From: Pirellulales bacterium
GTDB taxonomy: Bacteria > Planctomycetota > Planctomycetia > Pirellulales > Lacipirellulaceae
Assembly: GCA_028279215.1 (NCBI GenBank)
Contig: JANQOF010000055.1
Coordinates: 62,001 to 126,000 of the forward strand
Reading direction: 5' to 3'
Length of the DNA stretch: 64,000 bases
The position numbers and the translations under genes were made by a program. The notes under the pieces are model-generated. The model saw only the letters and a program-made list of their open reading frames with translations, ran no database searches and was not told where the DNA came from. Of the stretch, positions 45,671 to 57,623 are shown piece after piece. Numbering within the stretch: position 1 is the first letter of the stretch; each line of letters opens with the position of its first letter.

Positions 45671-46381
45671 TTAACACTTCGCGCTTTTGCGCTTCTTGCC
45701 AACACGTCCCATCGATTCGACCTTGGCGATGTAGTCGGTCGCTAGTGGCACTTTGCAATTGGTCTCGCCCATGTCGACCTCCACCACACCGATTTTCTTG
45801 GCGGCAGATTTCGCTTGTCGGAGCAAAGGCTTAACGAAGGATCCAACAGAGATCACGAAGTTGTTCATCGCGTATCGGACACGGTTCGAAGCGGAGTCGA
45901 TATGATCGACAACGTGATTTAGTAGCCCCTTTATTTCGTCGAGATCAAGCTCATCGTCTGGAAAGATGCTTAGCAGATTAGAGTAGGTCGTCCAACCCGC
46001 CGATGCCACAAGCGTTTTCTTCGACTTTATCCACTTGAGAGCCAAGTCGCGGCCATGGCGACTCTCGGCCGCGACCCCGGCGACCGCATAATCCGATAGC
46101 ATGTACCAGGTTGCCCCTTTGACCCACGCATTGAGTTGCCGTTTGGTCATTTGGTGTCCATCGGCCACCATGCCGGCCAGATACATCGCATCGGAGTTGC
46201 CCGTGTCGTATAGGTCGAGGGCCAGCTGCTGATTACCTTTAATCTTCTTAGCAATCGTTTTGAGGTCGGCGACCTTGACGCCGAACATTTCCTCCGGCGC
46301 GCCGTGGCGCGAGTAGATTTTGCGAGATTGGGCCGAGCCCTTCTTCTTAAGGGCAGCGAGAACCTGGTTTACTGTTTCCAT
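45671..46381 (-). CDS. AlkD-like DNA alkylation repair protein
   Basis: A 236-residue HEAT-like helical protein: KIYSRHGAPEEMFGVKVADL, LDLYDTGNSDAMYLAGMVAD, KGATWYMLSDYAVAGVAAES, SAGWTTYSNLLSIFPDDE, RVRYAMNNFVISVGSFV. The pattern fits the DNA alkylation repair (AlkC/AlkD-like) superfamily, whose members remove bulky or cationic alkyl bases, and the C-terminus is very basic (RVGKKRKSAKC). Catalytic activity is not proven by the sequence. The start at 46381 has GGAG 7 nt upstream. Confidence 0.82.
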   Translation of the reverse strand: METVNQVLAALKKKGSAQSRKIYSRHGAPEEMFGVKVADLKTIAKKIKGNQQLALDLYDTGNSDAMYLAGMVADGHQMTKRQLNAWVKGATWYMLSDYAVAGVAAESRHGRDLALKWIKSKKTLVASAGWTTYSNLLSIFPDDELDLDEIKGLLNHVVDHIDSASNRVRYAMNNFVISVGSFVKPLLRQAKSAAKKIGVVEVDMGETNCKVPLATDYIAKVESMGRVGKKRKSAKC

Positions 46382-46604
46382 TTTGATACTCCGTACCTAA
46401 GGTGCCGATCACAACTGGCTGCGTATACTGGGGTAATTCTACCAAGCTCGACTGGCCATGTTCCAATTCACGGAAGACCACGATTGGATTGAAGTGTTTA
46501 CTCCTCGCGCTAGCATTCTCCGATTCCACAAAGTAGTCGACAACTGAGGGCTTGGGCCCTACCATAAGTGCATTACTCTTGCTTATCACTCGGGGGATTG
46601 TGCT

Positions 46605-49526
46605 ATGAAAACTAGCTGTTTGCCTTGGAAAATGTGCCAAGTTATCCATCTAGCGGCGATGGCATCGTTTGCCTGCTACCTGTTGCTCGTCCAGACAAGC
46701 TGGGCGGAACCCATAGTGGGCATCACTTTCGAGTTACCCCCGTTGGATGCTGAGCCAGAGGACGACGAAGGCAGTCCTGACGACGACCGCCTATACATGG
46801 AAATCGTTCGCCAAGCCGTGTTGCTTGCCGCTCGCGAGTCGTTTGCTGCGGCGACACGCGACGAAGCCTTGCGCGAATCGCTTCCTGATTCGACACTAAG
46901 CTTGCTGGTGGCTAGCTACTACGCGCACATCGACTACGAACTGAAAGATGGCGACGAAGTGATTGCCAGCGGCTCGATTCCCTACTCTTACCATGCCAAT
47001 CGCTCTGGTTACGAAATGGCCGTTCAGTCTGCCGAGGAGAAATCTCGCATCGAGTTTGTCGAGGCCCTCAAGCAGACGGGGCTTGAGCCGATCGTCGCCA
47101 AGCCACAAAACAACGAGCCGATCGACGGCGAGATCGAAGACTTGCTCACCCGCATGGACGCCGAGTCGCAACTTGCCGCCATCATGAGGATACACCAGGC
47201 GATCCGTGAACAAGGCGAATCGCCTTCTCAACTGACGGCGCTGGCGCGCGGCTACGCTAACCTCTCTCAGCTCACGGTCTTCTTACATTCACCGATGCGA
47301 CGCGTGTTTGGCGCCCGAGCCTTGCTTTACGCGACTCGGTTGATCCACCTTGAGCCCGACTCGCCCGAAGGACTTTGGGCGCGTGCTTACGCATTTACCA
47401 TGCTAGGCCTCTCCAAGGCTTCCGAACGCGACTTGAACGCCGCCGAATCTCTCGAATCTGAACTTCCCGAACCGCCGTGGGTGCCGATCGCCAAGCTCAG
47501 CAATTTCTATGACTATGACGGTTTGTTGGAAGTCGCAAAAGCAGCCGACGAGTGGCAAGAGCTCGGAGCTCTGTTATGGTACCGGTCGGTAGAATTCACT
47601 GGCTCAGAAGCTCTCAACCTCGCAACGGGTCGCCGCGCCCTCAGCCTAGCGCCGAGGTGCATTCGAGTGCTTCACGGAATGGACCATGTGGCGGGTGTGT
47701 CGTATCGGCATCGAACAACTAGTATGTCGATCCCCATGTATGCAGAAAGTTTGAGTCGGTCACTCCCAGAGTTTGGAGAACTATTGCCAAAGGAACATCA
47801 TTCCGGCCCAGCGAGCCCCGATCCCAAGCTTGTTGCGGCGCTTGCCAGCCGCATTGTCGAGAATTCACAGGATTCTCCGACCGAGCCTTCACTCGAAGTT
47901 CTAGGAAGGCTAATTGAAGAAACCAATTTTCTCCACCTGCAACAGCGTGTCACGTTCATGAGAGATTCCTTGTCGGTCGACACCGAGGATTTTCTGGACG
48001 AATACCTGCCGGTCTATGTTTCGCACCCCATGGGGCCTCTCTTGAATGCCTGCCGGCTTAGGGCGCGTCACAATCCTGCCGCCTACCAAGAGTTGCTTGG
48101 TGACCTCGAACTTGATGCGTGCGATTATCTCTCAACTACACACCGTCTAGTGCGTCGTGTGCCGCCCAATACGAAGTTGAAGAATTCAACCGCGAAAGAG
48201 CTAAAAGACCGCTCCTGGCAGCTAATGTCGCTTGAGGAAATCGGTCGTAGCTACAAACTCCGCCGTATGTCACCCGAGTGGCAAGCGAAAGTTGGGGGCT
48301 GGATGGCAGGTTTTCAACCGCACGCGCCACAAAGGTTTGTCGCCCTAATCAAGCACAAGTGGGAACAGTTCCAGCACTCGGTCAACGACGAGTTCCTCGA
48401 ACGCTACGGAGATCACCCCGCCATTGCCCTACAGCTTGGCAAGCGATACGACGCAATCGGCGAGTGGGATAAGGCCGAAGAGTTTTATCGTGTCGCAGCA
48501 GATGCGGCGCCGGAGTGGGACTCATACTACTTCTTGGTGTTGTTGTACTTCAAGCAGGACAGACAGGACGAGGGCATTGAAGTGGCCGAAGAGTTTCTCA
48601 ACCACGAGGACTACGGCTTGGATCACGCGAAAATGAATTCGTATATCGCCTACACGCTGATGGATCAGCAGAAGTATGACGACGCATTGCCTTGGGCCGA
48701 GCGCACTGCTTCGTCGTACTCCGGTTGGGGCCTCGAATGTCTGGCGGAGTGCTATGAACGCATGGGACGCGTGCAGGAAAGTGCACAGTTGCAGCAGGCA
48801 ATTCACGATCGATACGATCAACCCGAGCAGTATTATCGATACGCGGCGAGAACTCAAAACATCGATCCGCAAGAGGCCTATGAAGAATTGCTAGCTCGAC
48901 TCTTGGAGGTCCATCCGGAGGATCATGCCGAAGTCCGAGAGGCAGCCGCCAGGCACCTTGGTGTCTTGGGCGACTGGGCGGGTGCGAGTCACGCTTACGA
49001 AGAAATGTCTGACGCGGATGCCGACCCGTATCGCTGCCTGATGGCCGGCGTACTCGCAGGATTGGCCGGCGATCAACAGCGTAGAGACGAACTGATCCGA
49101 AAGGCGGCCGAGGACCTCGAACCTAGCGAGGAGGGAGACTACGCCAAGACGCCGATCCAAACCGCGCAGGCGATTGTCGCTATTCGAGAGTCTGGTACGG
49201 TCGACGAACAAGCTCTAGCCAACATTGCCGACGACGTGTGGCACTACGCTCACCCTAACGTGCATTTCTTTGTGGGCGGCTACCTTGATTCAGAAGAGCG
49301 ACGTAGCGAGGCCGTCGAATTCTACAAACGGGTGGCTACCTCACCGTATCGAATCAAGACGACATTGCTGTTCGCCACCCAGCGACTCCGGGAACTCGAC
49401 GAAGATGCAACGGATATGCACTATCGGTACAACGGTTTCGTCGCTCCGGCCGTAGCGGCGATCAAGGAGCTTGAGCGAAGAAAACAAGCAGAGGCGGACG
49501 AGGAACAAGTAGAGCAGCAACCGTAG
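46605..49526 (+). CDS. Exported tetratricopeptide-repeat protein
   Basis: A 973-residue protein with a signal peptide (LAAMASFACYLLLVQTSWA-E), starting at 46605 with GGGGGA upstream. After an acidic stretch, the protein is mainly helical, with TPR-like units clearest from residue about 600 onward: IALQLGKRYDAIGEWDKAEE, YYFLVLLYFKQDRQDEGIEV, YIAYTLMDQQKYDDALPWAE, CLAECYERMGRVQESAQLQQ, LGVLGDWAGASHAYEEMSD. The C-terminus is charged (ERRKQAEADEEQVEQQP). Probably a periplasmic scaffold or an interaction protein. No enzyme motif and no operon partner are evident. Confidence 0.85.
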   Translation: MKTSCLPWKMCQVIHLAAMASFACYLLLVQTSWAEPIVGITFELPPLDAEPEDDEGSPDDDRLYMEIVRQAVLLAARESFAAATRDEALRESLPDSTLSLLVASYYAHIDYELKDGDEVIASGSIPYSYHANRSGYEMAVQSAEEKSRIEFVEALKQTGLEPIVAKPQNNEPIDGEIEDLLTRMDAESQLAAIMRIHQAIREQGESPSQLTALARGYANLSQLTVFLHSPMRRVFGARALLYATRLIHLEPDSPEGLWARAYAFTMLGLSKASERDLNAAESLESELPEPPWVPIAKLSNFYDYDGLLEVAKAADEWQELGALLWYRSVEFTGSEALNLATGRRALSLAPRCIRVLHGMDHVAGVSYRHRTTSMSIPMYAESLSRSLPEFGELLPKEHHSGPASPDPKLVAALASRIVENSQDSPTEPSLEVLGRLIEETNFLHLQQRVTFMRDSLSVDTEDFLDEYLPVYVSHPMGPLLNACRLRARHNPAAYQELLGDLELDACDYLSTTHRLVRRVPPNTKLKNSTAKELKDRSWQLMSLEEIGRSYKLRRMSPEWQAKVGGWMAGFQPHAPQRFVALIKHKWEQFQHSVNDEFLERYGDHPAIALQLGKRYDAIGEWDKAEEFYRVAADAAPEWDSYYFLVLLYFKQDRQDEGIEVAEEFLNHEDYGLDHAKMNSYIAYTLMDQQKYDDALPWAERTASSYSGWGLECLAECYERMGRVQESAQLQQAIHDRYDQPEQYYRYAARTQNIDPQEAYEELLARLLEVHPEDHAEVREAAARHLGVLGDWAGASHAYEEMSDADADPYRCLMAGVLAGLAGDQQRRDELIRKAAEDLEPSEEGDYAKTPIQTAQAIVAIRESGTVDEQALANIADDVWHYAHPNVHFFVGGYLDSEERRSEAVEFYKRVATSPYRIKTTLLFATQRLRELDEDATDMHYRYNGFVAPAVAAIKELERRKQAEADEEQVEQQP

Positions 49527-49552
49527 CGAAGTAGGTCAGAAAAGAGCGCGCT

Positions 49553-51544
49553 CTAGTTCTCAACAATCTCGCAATCCGGCAAGCTCTCGACAAACAACCG
49601 CCCGTAGCTCTTGGTTGCCAAGCGCGGGTCGAGGCAAACCACTTTGCCCGAGTCGGTCTTCGTGCGAATCAGCCGACCGAACCCTTGCTTGAACTTGAGG
49701 ATCGCTTCGGGCAACTGATAGTCGCGAAATGGGTTGCCGCCGGCCTCGCGAATCGCGTCGAGCCGGGCTTCCAGCAGCGGACGGTCAGGCACAGCAAATG
49801 GAAGCTTTGCGATAATCACGAGTTGCAGCGCGTCACCTGGAACGTCGACGCCCTGCCAGAAGCTATCGGTGCCGAGCAGCACGCTCCGCGGGTTTTGCTT
49901 GAACATCTCCACCAACTGCGACCGCGGTGTACCGTCGGCCTGCGACAGCAAACGCAGGTTCTGCGCGGCAAGCCACTTGGCCATGCCCGCGCCAGCTTTG
50001 CGCATCGCGTCGTAGCTGGTAAAGAGCACGAACGCACGGCCATCGAACTCCTCAATGTAGCGCTTCATGACTTCGAGCGATTGCCGTTCGAACACTTCGC
50101 GGTCGCTCGATGGATCGGGCATGTCGGGCAACGTAACCAGCGTAGCCTGCGAGGCGTAGTCGAATGGGCTGCCAAGGCGCACTGCCTCGCATTGAGTCAG
50201 ACCGACCCGGGATTGGAAGAACTCGAATCCTGCACGGTCGTCACCTGCAGCGAGCGTCGCGCTGGTCATCACCACGGTATGCACTTGGTCGAACAACTGC
50301 TCGCGCAGTGCGCTGCCTACCTCCAGCGGAGCCGCGACCAGCGACATTCGCGGGCGCCCGCGTGAGCCTTCGTAGCGATCGAGCCAGTAGACGGTGGCTG
50401 GCGCGGCTTGCGTGCGCCAGGCCTCGATCTCACCCGCAAGCGAAAGCAAACGGTCGTGCGCCGAGGTAAAGTCGTGCCGGTCCGACTCCTCCTCCAATCG
50501 ATTGCCGGCACTCTTCACTTGGCGGGCAAGTTTCTGCAGTTCCTCAGCCAGACCGCCCGACGAAAGGCCCGGTGTGGTGACGCGGCCGTTCTTCGGTCCT
50601 TCGCTGGTAGACCAAAACCACAGGTCCCCAAAGAACTCGTCGGCGTGCAGCCGGCACCGTTCAACTTGTTGAGCGATTTGCTTGAAGCCGTGGTGCAGCA
50701 ACAGGCCCTTCTGCGTGCGATCGTTGTACAACTTCGCCAGTACGTACTCTACCTGGCCGTTCGTGACTCGAATGCCCAAGTGGTCGCCCGCCACCGACTC
50801 GACCGTGTGGGCTTCGTCGAGCACTAAAATGTCGTAGTCCGGCAAGATACTCACGCCGCTGCGTCGAAGTGCAAGGTCGCTAAACAGGAGCGCATGGTTC
50901 ACGACCAGCACCTGGGCGTTCTGCACGCGTCGGCGAGCTTGGTAGTAAAAGCACTTTTTGTACGTGGCACACCGGCGGCCCATGCAATTGCCACTGTCGC
51001 TGGCTACTTCCTGCCACACACTGCCAAGCGGTTTGCTGGAAAGGTCGGCAAGTGATCCGTCGTGCGTCTCGCCCGCCCAACGATCCACGTCGCGTAGCTG
51101 GGCGAACTCTTCGTCCTTCGTGAACAGGCTATTGGCGCGCTTCATCGCGGTGCCGAGCCGCCGGAGGCTCAAATAGTTGGCACGGCCCTTCACCAGCACC
51201 GAAGAGAAGTCGCGCGGGATCACACTGTTCAAGAGCGGCAGATCCTTAACGATGAGTTGCTCTTGCAGACTAATTGTGTGCGTCGAGATTACCACTCGCT
51301 TGGCAGGAGCGTCGCCCTTTGCGTCGGACGGCGGCGGCTCAGTGGCGGCGAGAATCGCGGGCGTAAGGTAGGCGAAGCTCTTACCAACGCCGGTGCCCGC
51401 TTCGACAACCAGATGCGAGCGTGTGTCAATGGCCCGCCTAACTGCCTCAGCCATCTGCAGTTGTTGGGGTCGATCTTCGTAGCTTTGCAACCGCCGTGCA
51501 ATGCGACCCTCTGGCCCCAAAATCTCTGCCGTGGTGAGTTCCAT
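49553..51544 (-). CDS. DinG-family ATP-dependent DNA helicase
   Basis: A 663-residue XPD/DinG-like superfamily 2 helicase, 5'-3' polarity in known members. Walker [18 protein letters not shown] box [11 protein letters not shown], motif III-like VVMTSATL, and motif [16 protein letters not shown] are intact. Of the four iron-sulphur cysteines, three are present in [18 protein letters not shown]. The expected first one in KGRxNYLC is Ser here ([12 protein letters not shown]), so the cluster may be altered or missing. Acts in DNA repair or replication-conflict resolution. Start GTG/ATG choice at 51544 is supported by family N-terminus ([20 protein letters not shown]). Confidence 0.9.
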   Translation of the reverse strand: MELTTAEILGPEGRIARRLQSYEDRPQQLQMAEAVRRAIDTRSHLVVEAGTGVGKSFAYLTPAILAATEPPPSDAKGDAPAKRVVISTHTISLQEQLIVKDLPLLNSVIPRDFSSVLVKGRANYLSLRRLGTAMKRANSLFTKDEEFAQLRDVDRWAGETHDGSLADLSSKPLGSVWQEVASDSGNCMGRRCATYKKCFYYQARRRVQNAQVLVVNHALLFSDLALRRSGVSILPDYDILVLDEAHTVESVAGDHLGIRVTNGQVEYVLAKLYNDRTQKGLLLHHGFKQIAQQVERCRLHADEFFGDLWFWSTSEGPKNGRVTTPGLSSGGLAEELQKLARQVKSAGNRLEEESDRHDFTSAHDRLLSLAGEIEAWRTQAAPATVYWLDRYEGSRGRPRMSLVAAPLEVGSALREQLFDQVHTVVMTSATLAAGDDRAGFEFFQSRVGLTQCEAVRLGSPFDYASQATLVTLPDMPDPSSDREVFERQSLEVMKRYIEEFDGRAFVLFTSYDAMRKAGAGMAKWLAAQNLRLLSQADGTPRSQLVEMFKQNPRSVLLGTDSFWQGVDVPGDALQLVIIAKLPFAVPDRPLLEARLDAIREAGGNPFRDYQLPEAILKFKQGFGRLIRTKTDSGKVVCLDPRLATKSYGRLFVESLPDCEIVEN

Positions 51545-51630
51545 GGCGTCCTTACCAAAGCAGTCGTTGTAACGCCGGGTCGCATATGCAGGCGCTTGCG
51601 GGCTGCATTCGCCGAGACGCGTTGGATCAA

Positions 51631-52545
51631 CTACCGCGGCTTTAAGCTAATCACGCCTTCTTCCGGACTGCTGGCCGTAGCATACAGTCGCTTCGGAATG
51701 CGGCCTGAGAGGTAGCTCAGACGGCCGGCTACACAAGCATGCCGCATAGCATCGGCCATCGACAACGGATCATTGGCGTGAGCAATCGCGGTATTCAACA
51801 GCACTCCATCGACGCCAAGCTCCATGGCTGCCGCCACGTCGCTGGCCGCGCCTACGCCGGCGTCGACGATCACCGGGTAATCGGGGTCGCCTTCTTTCAA
51901 GTACTCCAAACAAATGCGAATGTTGTTGGGATTCAGAATGCCCTGCCCCGACCCAATGGGGCTGCCGGCCGGCATCACGCTTGCCGCCCCCGCGTTCTTT
52001 AGCCGTCGCGCCACCACGGGATCGTCACTCGTGTAGCAGAGCACTTCAAATCCCTCAGCCACCAGTTGTTCGGTCGCCCTTACCGTCTCCACGGGGTCGG
52101 GCAGCAAGGTGCGGGTGTCGGCCAACACTTCGAGCTTCACCCAACTGGCTCCAGGGTTTTCCAAACCGATCAGAATCTCGCGACCTAACCGCGCCACGCG
52201 AATTGCATCGTCGGCATTGAAGCAACCCGCGGTGTTGGGCAACAGCGTGTAGCGGCTGGTGTCGATCGCGTCGAGCAGGTTTCGGCCCTCGGAGTCGATC
52301 AGTCGCTCGCGACGCACGGCGACGGTGATGCAATCGGTGCCCGACCGCTCCAGCGATTCGGCCATAAGTTCGTACGTGGCGTACTTGCCCGTACCCACGA
52401 TCAGCCGGCTGCCAAGCGAATGCGAGCCGATCCGTAGCGGCTCGTCGACCAGAGTGTCGATCGTTGTGCTCAATTTTGTCTGGGGGGTTGAAACTGTGTG
52501 CCTATGTTGATGATACGAGCAGAGTGGAGCAACGCTATCCACCAC
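51631..52545 (-). CDS. thiG: Thiazole synthase ThiG
   Basis: A 304-residue TIM-barrel enzyme that forms the thiazole phosphate of thiamine from deoxyxylulose phosphate, dehydroglycine and ThiS thiocarboxylate. Motifs: [26 protein letters not shown], the Schiff-base lysine region [36 protein letters not shown], and [20 protein letters not shown]. The start is uncertain: a GTG at 52545 overlaps the thiS stop by 11 bp, while the family usually begins near [12 protein letters not shown], about 34 residues further in. Overlap with thiS implies translational coupling. Confidence 0.95.
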   Translation of the reverse strand: MVDSVAPLCSYHQHRHTVSTPQTKLSTTIDTLVDEPLRIGSHSLGSRLIVGTGKYATYELMAESLERSGTDCITVAVRRERLIDSEGRNLLDAIDTSRYTLLPNTAGCFNADDAIRVARLGREILIGLENPGASWVKLEVLADTRTLLPDPVETVRATEQLVAEGFEVLCYTSDDPVVARRLKNAGAASVMPAGSPIGSGQGILNPNNIRICLEYLKEGDPDYPVIVDAGVGAASDVAAAMELGVDGVLLNTAIAHANDPLSMADAMRHACVAGRLSYLSGRIPKRLYATASSPEEGVISLKPR

Positions 52546-52735
52546 CTACCAACGTGACGATTTCTAGTCGATCGCCGTCGGCAAGCTTTTGCGACGAATG
52601 CTTGGCTCGCGGCACTAACTGCTGGTTGATCTCGACGGCCACGTGTTTGGCGATGACTCCAAGGTCGGCCAGCAGATCGGCAACATTCTGATCGGGCGGA
52701 ACGTCGCGGGACTCGCCGTTCACATATACGTCCAT
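52535..52735 (-). CDS. thiS: Sulphur carrier protein ThiS
   Basis: A 66-residue beta-grasp protein: [53 protein letters not shown]. The C-terminal Gly-Gly is adenylylated and thiocarboxylated by ThiF and a sulphur donor, then gives sulphur to ThiG. It overlaps thiG, as in many bacterial thi operons. The end has one more Gly than the minimal motif. Confidence 0.93.
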   Translation of the reverse strand: MDVYVNGESRDVPPDQNVADLLADLGVIAKHVAVEINQQLVPRAKHSSQKLADGDRLEIVTLVGGG

Positions 52736-52757
52736 AGTCGGTTGTCCGTCGATGGAC

Positions 52758-53294
52758 TTAGTCGCGTATCACGGCACTGCGGAACTGCTTGAGGTCGAGC
52801 GCTTGGAATGTACCATCCTGCGGTTTTCCTGCTGCTTGCATCGACGAGTTCCAAGGCATAATGTAAGCGCCCACTTGGCCACTGGTCGTATCGGCAATGT
52901 ACACGACGCTCTGAGCTGGTTGGAAGCCGGCCCGCGCTCGCGGCATATTGACCAAACCGGTCACCATCAGGTACTTCGCGTTGCGTCCAGAACCGGTAAA
53001 GTCGCGCGAAATGTTGTAAGTAAACCGTGCGTTGAACTTGCCGGTCCTGGGATTGATGACCGCGCCGACCAGATCGCCGGTGAGGTAGTCAAGAAAGTAC
53101 AAACCCTCCACTTCGTTGTCGACCAAACCGGTGGCGATGGAGAAGTTCTCGTACCCGTCGGTGGCGGTAGCATGCAGTGGAACGTTGGGCCAAAGGCCTT
53201 TCATGTTCAGTCCCACAACCAATCCGATCGCCAAGCCCAACGCAAGAAAAGTCGACCGGCCGCTGGCAAGCCGACCTAGTTCGAGTGCCTTCAT
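52758..53294 (-). CDS. Hypothetical protein with N-terminal membrane anchor
   Basis: A 178-residue protein with one membrane anchor or uncleaved signal (STFLALGLAIGLVVGLN, about residues 14-30). The remainder is beta-rich: YENFSIATGLVDNEVEGLYF, DYLTGDLVGAVINPRTGKF, SVVYIADTTSGQVGAYIMPW, LDLKQFRSAVIRD. The repeated LDYLTGDL / IADTTSGQV pattern suggests a short beta-sheet domain exposed to the periplasm. I know similar short planctomycete proteins only as hypotheticals. It lies just upstream of thiS (22 bp) on the same strand, but a link to thiamine is not evident. Confidence 0.72.
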   Translation of the reverse strand: MKALELGRLASGRSTFLALGLAIGLVVGLNMKGLWPNVPLHATATDGYENFSIATGLVDNEVEGLYFLDYLTGDLVGAVINPRTGKFNARFTYNISRDFTGSGRNAKYLMVTGLVNMPRARAGFQPAQSVVYIADTTSGQVGAYIMPWNSSMQAAGKPQDGTFQALDLKQFRSAVIRD

Positions 53295-53429
53295 GTCCTT
53301 CGTGCTCCTTTGGCAACCATTGGTGCACCGCCCCGCGCGGCCCCCCTCAGATGCTACTAATCGTACCGCAGCCGCAGTTTATTCGCTACCGCTGTGTTCT
53401 TGCCACCATGCCCTCGTCTGGAAGAGCCT

Positions 53430-54134
53430 CTAATCTCGGCTGCCACCAAACCGCAGAATGAGGTAGAGCAGCGTCAGCACGGCTTGGAGCGTCGCCGCGA
53501 CGTAGGTCCAAGCAGCAGAATTGAGGACCTTATTTACGTACCGCATCTCCTGCGGGTTACAAATGCGGTGCTCCACCAACTGCCGCTTCGCGCGGTTGCT
53601 GGCGTCGAATTCCACTGGCAGATTGATCAACTGGAACACCACCGCACCCGAAAACAGCACGATGCCGGCGGTACATAAAAAGCCACCGAGCGGTGAAGCC
53701 GAACCCTGGGCAAGCAATAAGCCCACGAATAGCATGACCATGCCGAAGCCGCTACCAAACTGAGCGGCTGGGACGGCCAGGTTGCGCAACATCAAAGGCG
53801 GATAATGAGTCGCATGCTGCATTGCGTGGCCGGCTTCGTGCGCGGCGATGCCCACAGCTGCCACGCTTGGTTGGTTGTAGACACCTTCGCTTAGTCGCAG
53901 CACTTTGTGAGTTGGGTCGTAGTGATCGGTCATCTGCCCGCGCACCGGTTCAATCGGAACGTCGTGTAACCCGGCCGAGTCCAAAAGGAGCCGCGCAGCG
54001 GCGCGCCCCGAAAGCTGTGCGCGAATTCGCGACGCCTCGGCATAGCTACTCCGCACGCGGCTCTGTGCCCAAATGGCCAACAGCAACGCGGGGGCAAGTA
54101 TCAGGAAGTAAAGTGGGTCGAAAGGAAAGAACAT
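53430..54134 (-). CDS. YugP-like zinc metallopeptidase (membrane)
   Basis: A 234-residue membrane protein with four hydrophobic helices and the zinc motif GIAAHEAGHAMQHA (about residue 97-110). Additional family segments are QSRVRSSYAEASRIRAQLSG, YDPTHKVLRLSEGVYNQPSV, INLPVEFDASNRAKRQLVEH and YVAATLQAVLTLLYLILR. This is the Zn_peptidase_2 (YugP) family, whose physiological substrates are unknown. The third zinc ligand is likely the Glu in PVEFDAS. The ATG at 54134 begins directly with the first helix (MFFPFDPLYFLILAPALLLA). Confidence 0.92.
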   Translation of the reverse strand: MFFPFDPLYFLILAPALLLAIWAQSRVRSSYAEASRIRAQLSGRAAARLLLDSAGLHDVPIEPVRGQMTDHYDPTHKVLRLSEGVYNQPSVAAVGIAAHEAGHAMQHATHYPPLMLRNLAVPAAQFGSGFGMVMLFVGLLLAQGSASPLGGFLCTAGIVLFSGAVVFQLINLPVEFDASNRAKRQLVEHRICNPQEMRYVNKVLNSAAWTYVAATLQAVLTLLYLILRFGGSRD

Positions 54135-54211
54135 CCAACATCAAATGCAAGGGAAAACGGCGAACCGCACCGCTCACGTGGCGATGCACCCATTCATTGC
54201 AATATACGTAG

Positions 54212-54841
54212 TCACTTCGAGCTGGGTTCGCCGGGCGTTGCGCCGCTGGCGTCGCCCGGAGAGTTGGTCGTCGGAGCCGCATCTGCATTTGGTGGTCGTG
54301 TTTCGTCGATGGCCTTCGGTATACGTTCCCCAGAAGGCGGCGCCGGCGGCTGAGTAGTCTTGCCGCTGGCGCCGTCGGCGGTTTGCTTTTTGAGTGGGTC
54401 GCGCGCCGCCAGACCCGCCACGAAGCGCATGATTGGTACGGTAAGGCTGCCTGGAATCTGCAGATGGTTCTTGCCATCGCTCAATACGAAGTTATTCGCC
54501 ACGACGGTTGCAGCGGTCACCTGATTGGCAACCAACTTCCCGACGCGATCTTGAGGCGAAAGGAATTGCACTCCCTCCACTTTGTTTCCGGCGACCAAGT
54601 CGGAAGTGACCCGATCGGCCACTACCTCGTCGATGTGCAGCAGATTCGGCGCCGAGGGTCGTACGTCCGGAAACTGCTCGGGGCCTAGCAGCAACAACGT
54701 TTCGTCGTTGCTATCGAGCACCCACAGCCCCTGGCACTTGATGCGCTGGCTCTCCGTGGTCTTGATGATTTTGTCTCGCAGCGCGGCACCCAACGCCAGG
54801 AACAGTAGCGGGTAGACAATCCAACGTTCACGTTCGGACAT
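54212..54841 (-). CDS. Hypothetical membrane-anchored protein with beta-helix-like repeats
   Basis: A 209-residue protein with one N-terminal membrane segment (WIVYPLLFLALGAALRDKII). The middle (about residues 65-125) has a repeating pattern of Val, Ala, Asn and Thr (HIDEVVADRVTSDLVAGNKV, KLVANQVTAATVVANNFVLS) suggestive of a small left-handed beta-helix or beta-solenoid. The C-terminal 60 residues are Pro/Ala/Thr-rich and probably disordered. No named family is recognised. It is on the same strand as the YugP-like gene, 77 bp upstream of it. Confidence 0.68.
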   Translation of the reverse strand: MSERERWIVYPLLFLALGAALRDKIIKTTESQRIKCQGLWVLDSNDETLLLLGPEQFPDVRPSAPNLLHIDEVVADRVTSDLVAGNKVEGVQFLSPQDRVGKLVANQVTAATVVANNFVLSDGKNHLQIPGSLTVPIMRFVAGLAARDPLKKQTADGASGKTTQPPAPPSGERIPKAIDETRPPNADAAPTTNSPGDASGATPGEPSSK

Positions 54842-54913
54842 TTGAGGGATTGGGGGTCAGAGGGCGGGGGTCGGGAAATCCGGCAGGCAGCGGACGAGGC
54901 GGTCGGGCGGCGC

Positions 54914-55477
54914 TTAACTCCCCGACCCCTGATCCTTGATGCCTGAATCCTCTCTCACAAAATACAGACGGCCGAATTGGGGGTCGGCGCCTTTTTCGAC
55001 GAGTGTGAAACCAGGCGCGTCGCCGTTCTCTTGAAAATCGATAATGAACCGCCGTTTCTCATTGCGCTTGCTCGATTCACCTTCGGAATCGGTAAGGCTG
55101 ATTTCGATCTCAGCACCATCTGGCGGCAACGTCGCTACCACGCGCCAAACGCCGGCGACTTCCTCGCTGCCGTCTCCCAATGCCATGGCGACCGTTTTGT
55201 CGTCCGCGAATGTCATGCATACGGCGACGTCGTGCTGCTCGAGGTCAGTCTTGCCAAGTTCGGCGGTGGCGGCATCCTCGGTCGGTGAGTCGACCCCTGA
55301 TCCGCCCTCGCTCCTCTGTTTGGCTTTCAGTTTGGCACTTCGCGCGGCGGCGTCCGCCGCCGTATCGGGTCGCCCGGTCCAGGTTCCCACCAGCCGACTA
55401 CGCACCGTCTGTTGGCAGCCAGCGGACGCCACCAACAGAAACGCAACAAAGCAGGAAATCAGAGGCAGGTGTTTCAA
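54914..55477 (-). CDS. Putative lipoprotein of unknown function
   Basis: A 187-residue protein. A TTG at 55477 gives a compact lipoprotein signal (MKHLPLISCFVAFLLVASAG then C at the lipobox VASAGC) and has GGTGAT just upstream. ATGs at 55540 and 55522 would place charged residues before it. The mature part has a lipocalin-like or beta-sandwich pattern: RLVGTWTGRPD, VAVCMTFADDKTVAMALGDG, GVWRVVATLPPDGAEIEISL, RRFIIDFQENGDAPGFTLVE. This resembles small planctomycete lipoproteins of the form GxWxG. The role is unknown. Confidence 0.75.
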   Translation of the reverse strand: MKHLPLISCFVAFLLVASAGCQQTVRSRLVGTWTGRPDTAADAAARSAKLKAKQRSEGGSGVDSPTEDAATAELGKTDLEQHDVAVCMTFADDKTVAMALGDGSEEVAGVWRVVATLPPDGAEIEISLTDSEGESSKRNEKRRFIIDFQENGDAPGFTLVEKGADPQFGRLYFVREDSGIKDQGSGS

Positions 55478-55587
55478 TCGATCACCATCACGCGGGGCAA
55501 GAGGGCACTTCAATCGCACCATTCTAATTGCCACCTCCACAACCGCACAGGCTCGGTTTTCTTGCCTCGGTACGGCAAGAAGCAGGT

Positions 55588-57438
<1,851 letters not shown>

Positions 57439-57623
57439 GTAATTCGAACAAAGTCTCGGATCTCGTGGCTTTCGCACGCTTGCGCCAGAATAGTCGAAAA
57501 CGGCAACGCACAACAACCGCGGCGACTGCGAAGGCGGTGGCCGTCTCCCATTGCACATTGAGACGTGAACCTCGACACTTACCACATGTGACTGTCGCCA
57601 CTTCGCTCAAGTCCCCTCCACTG

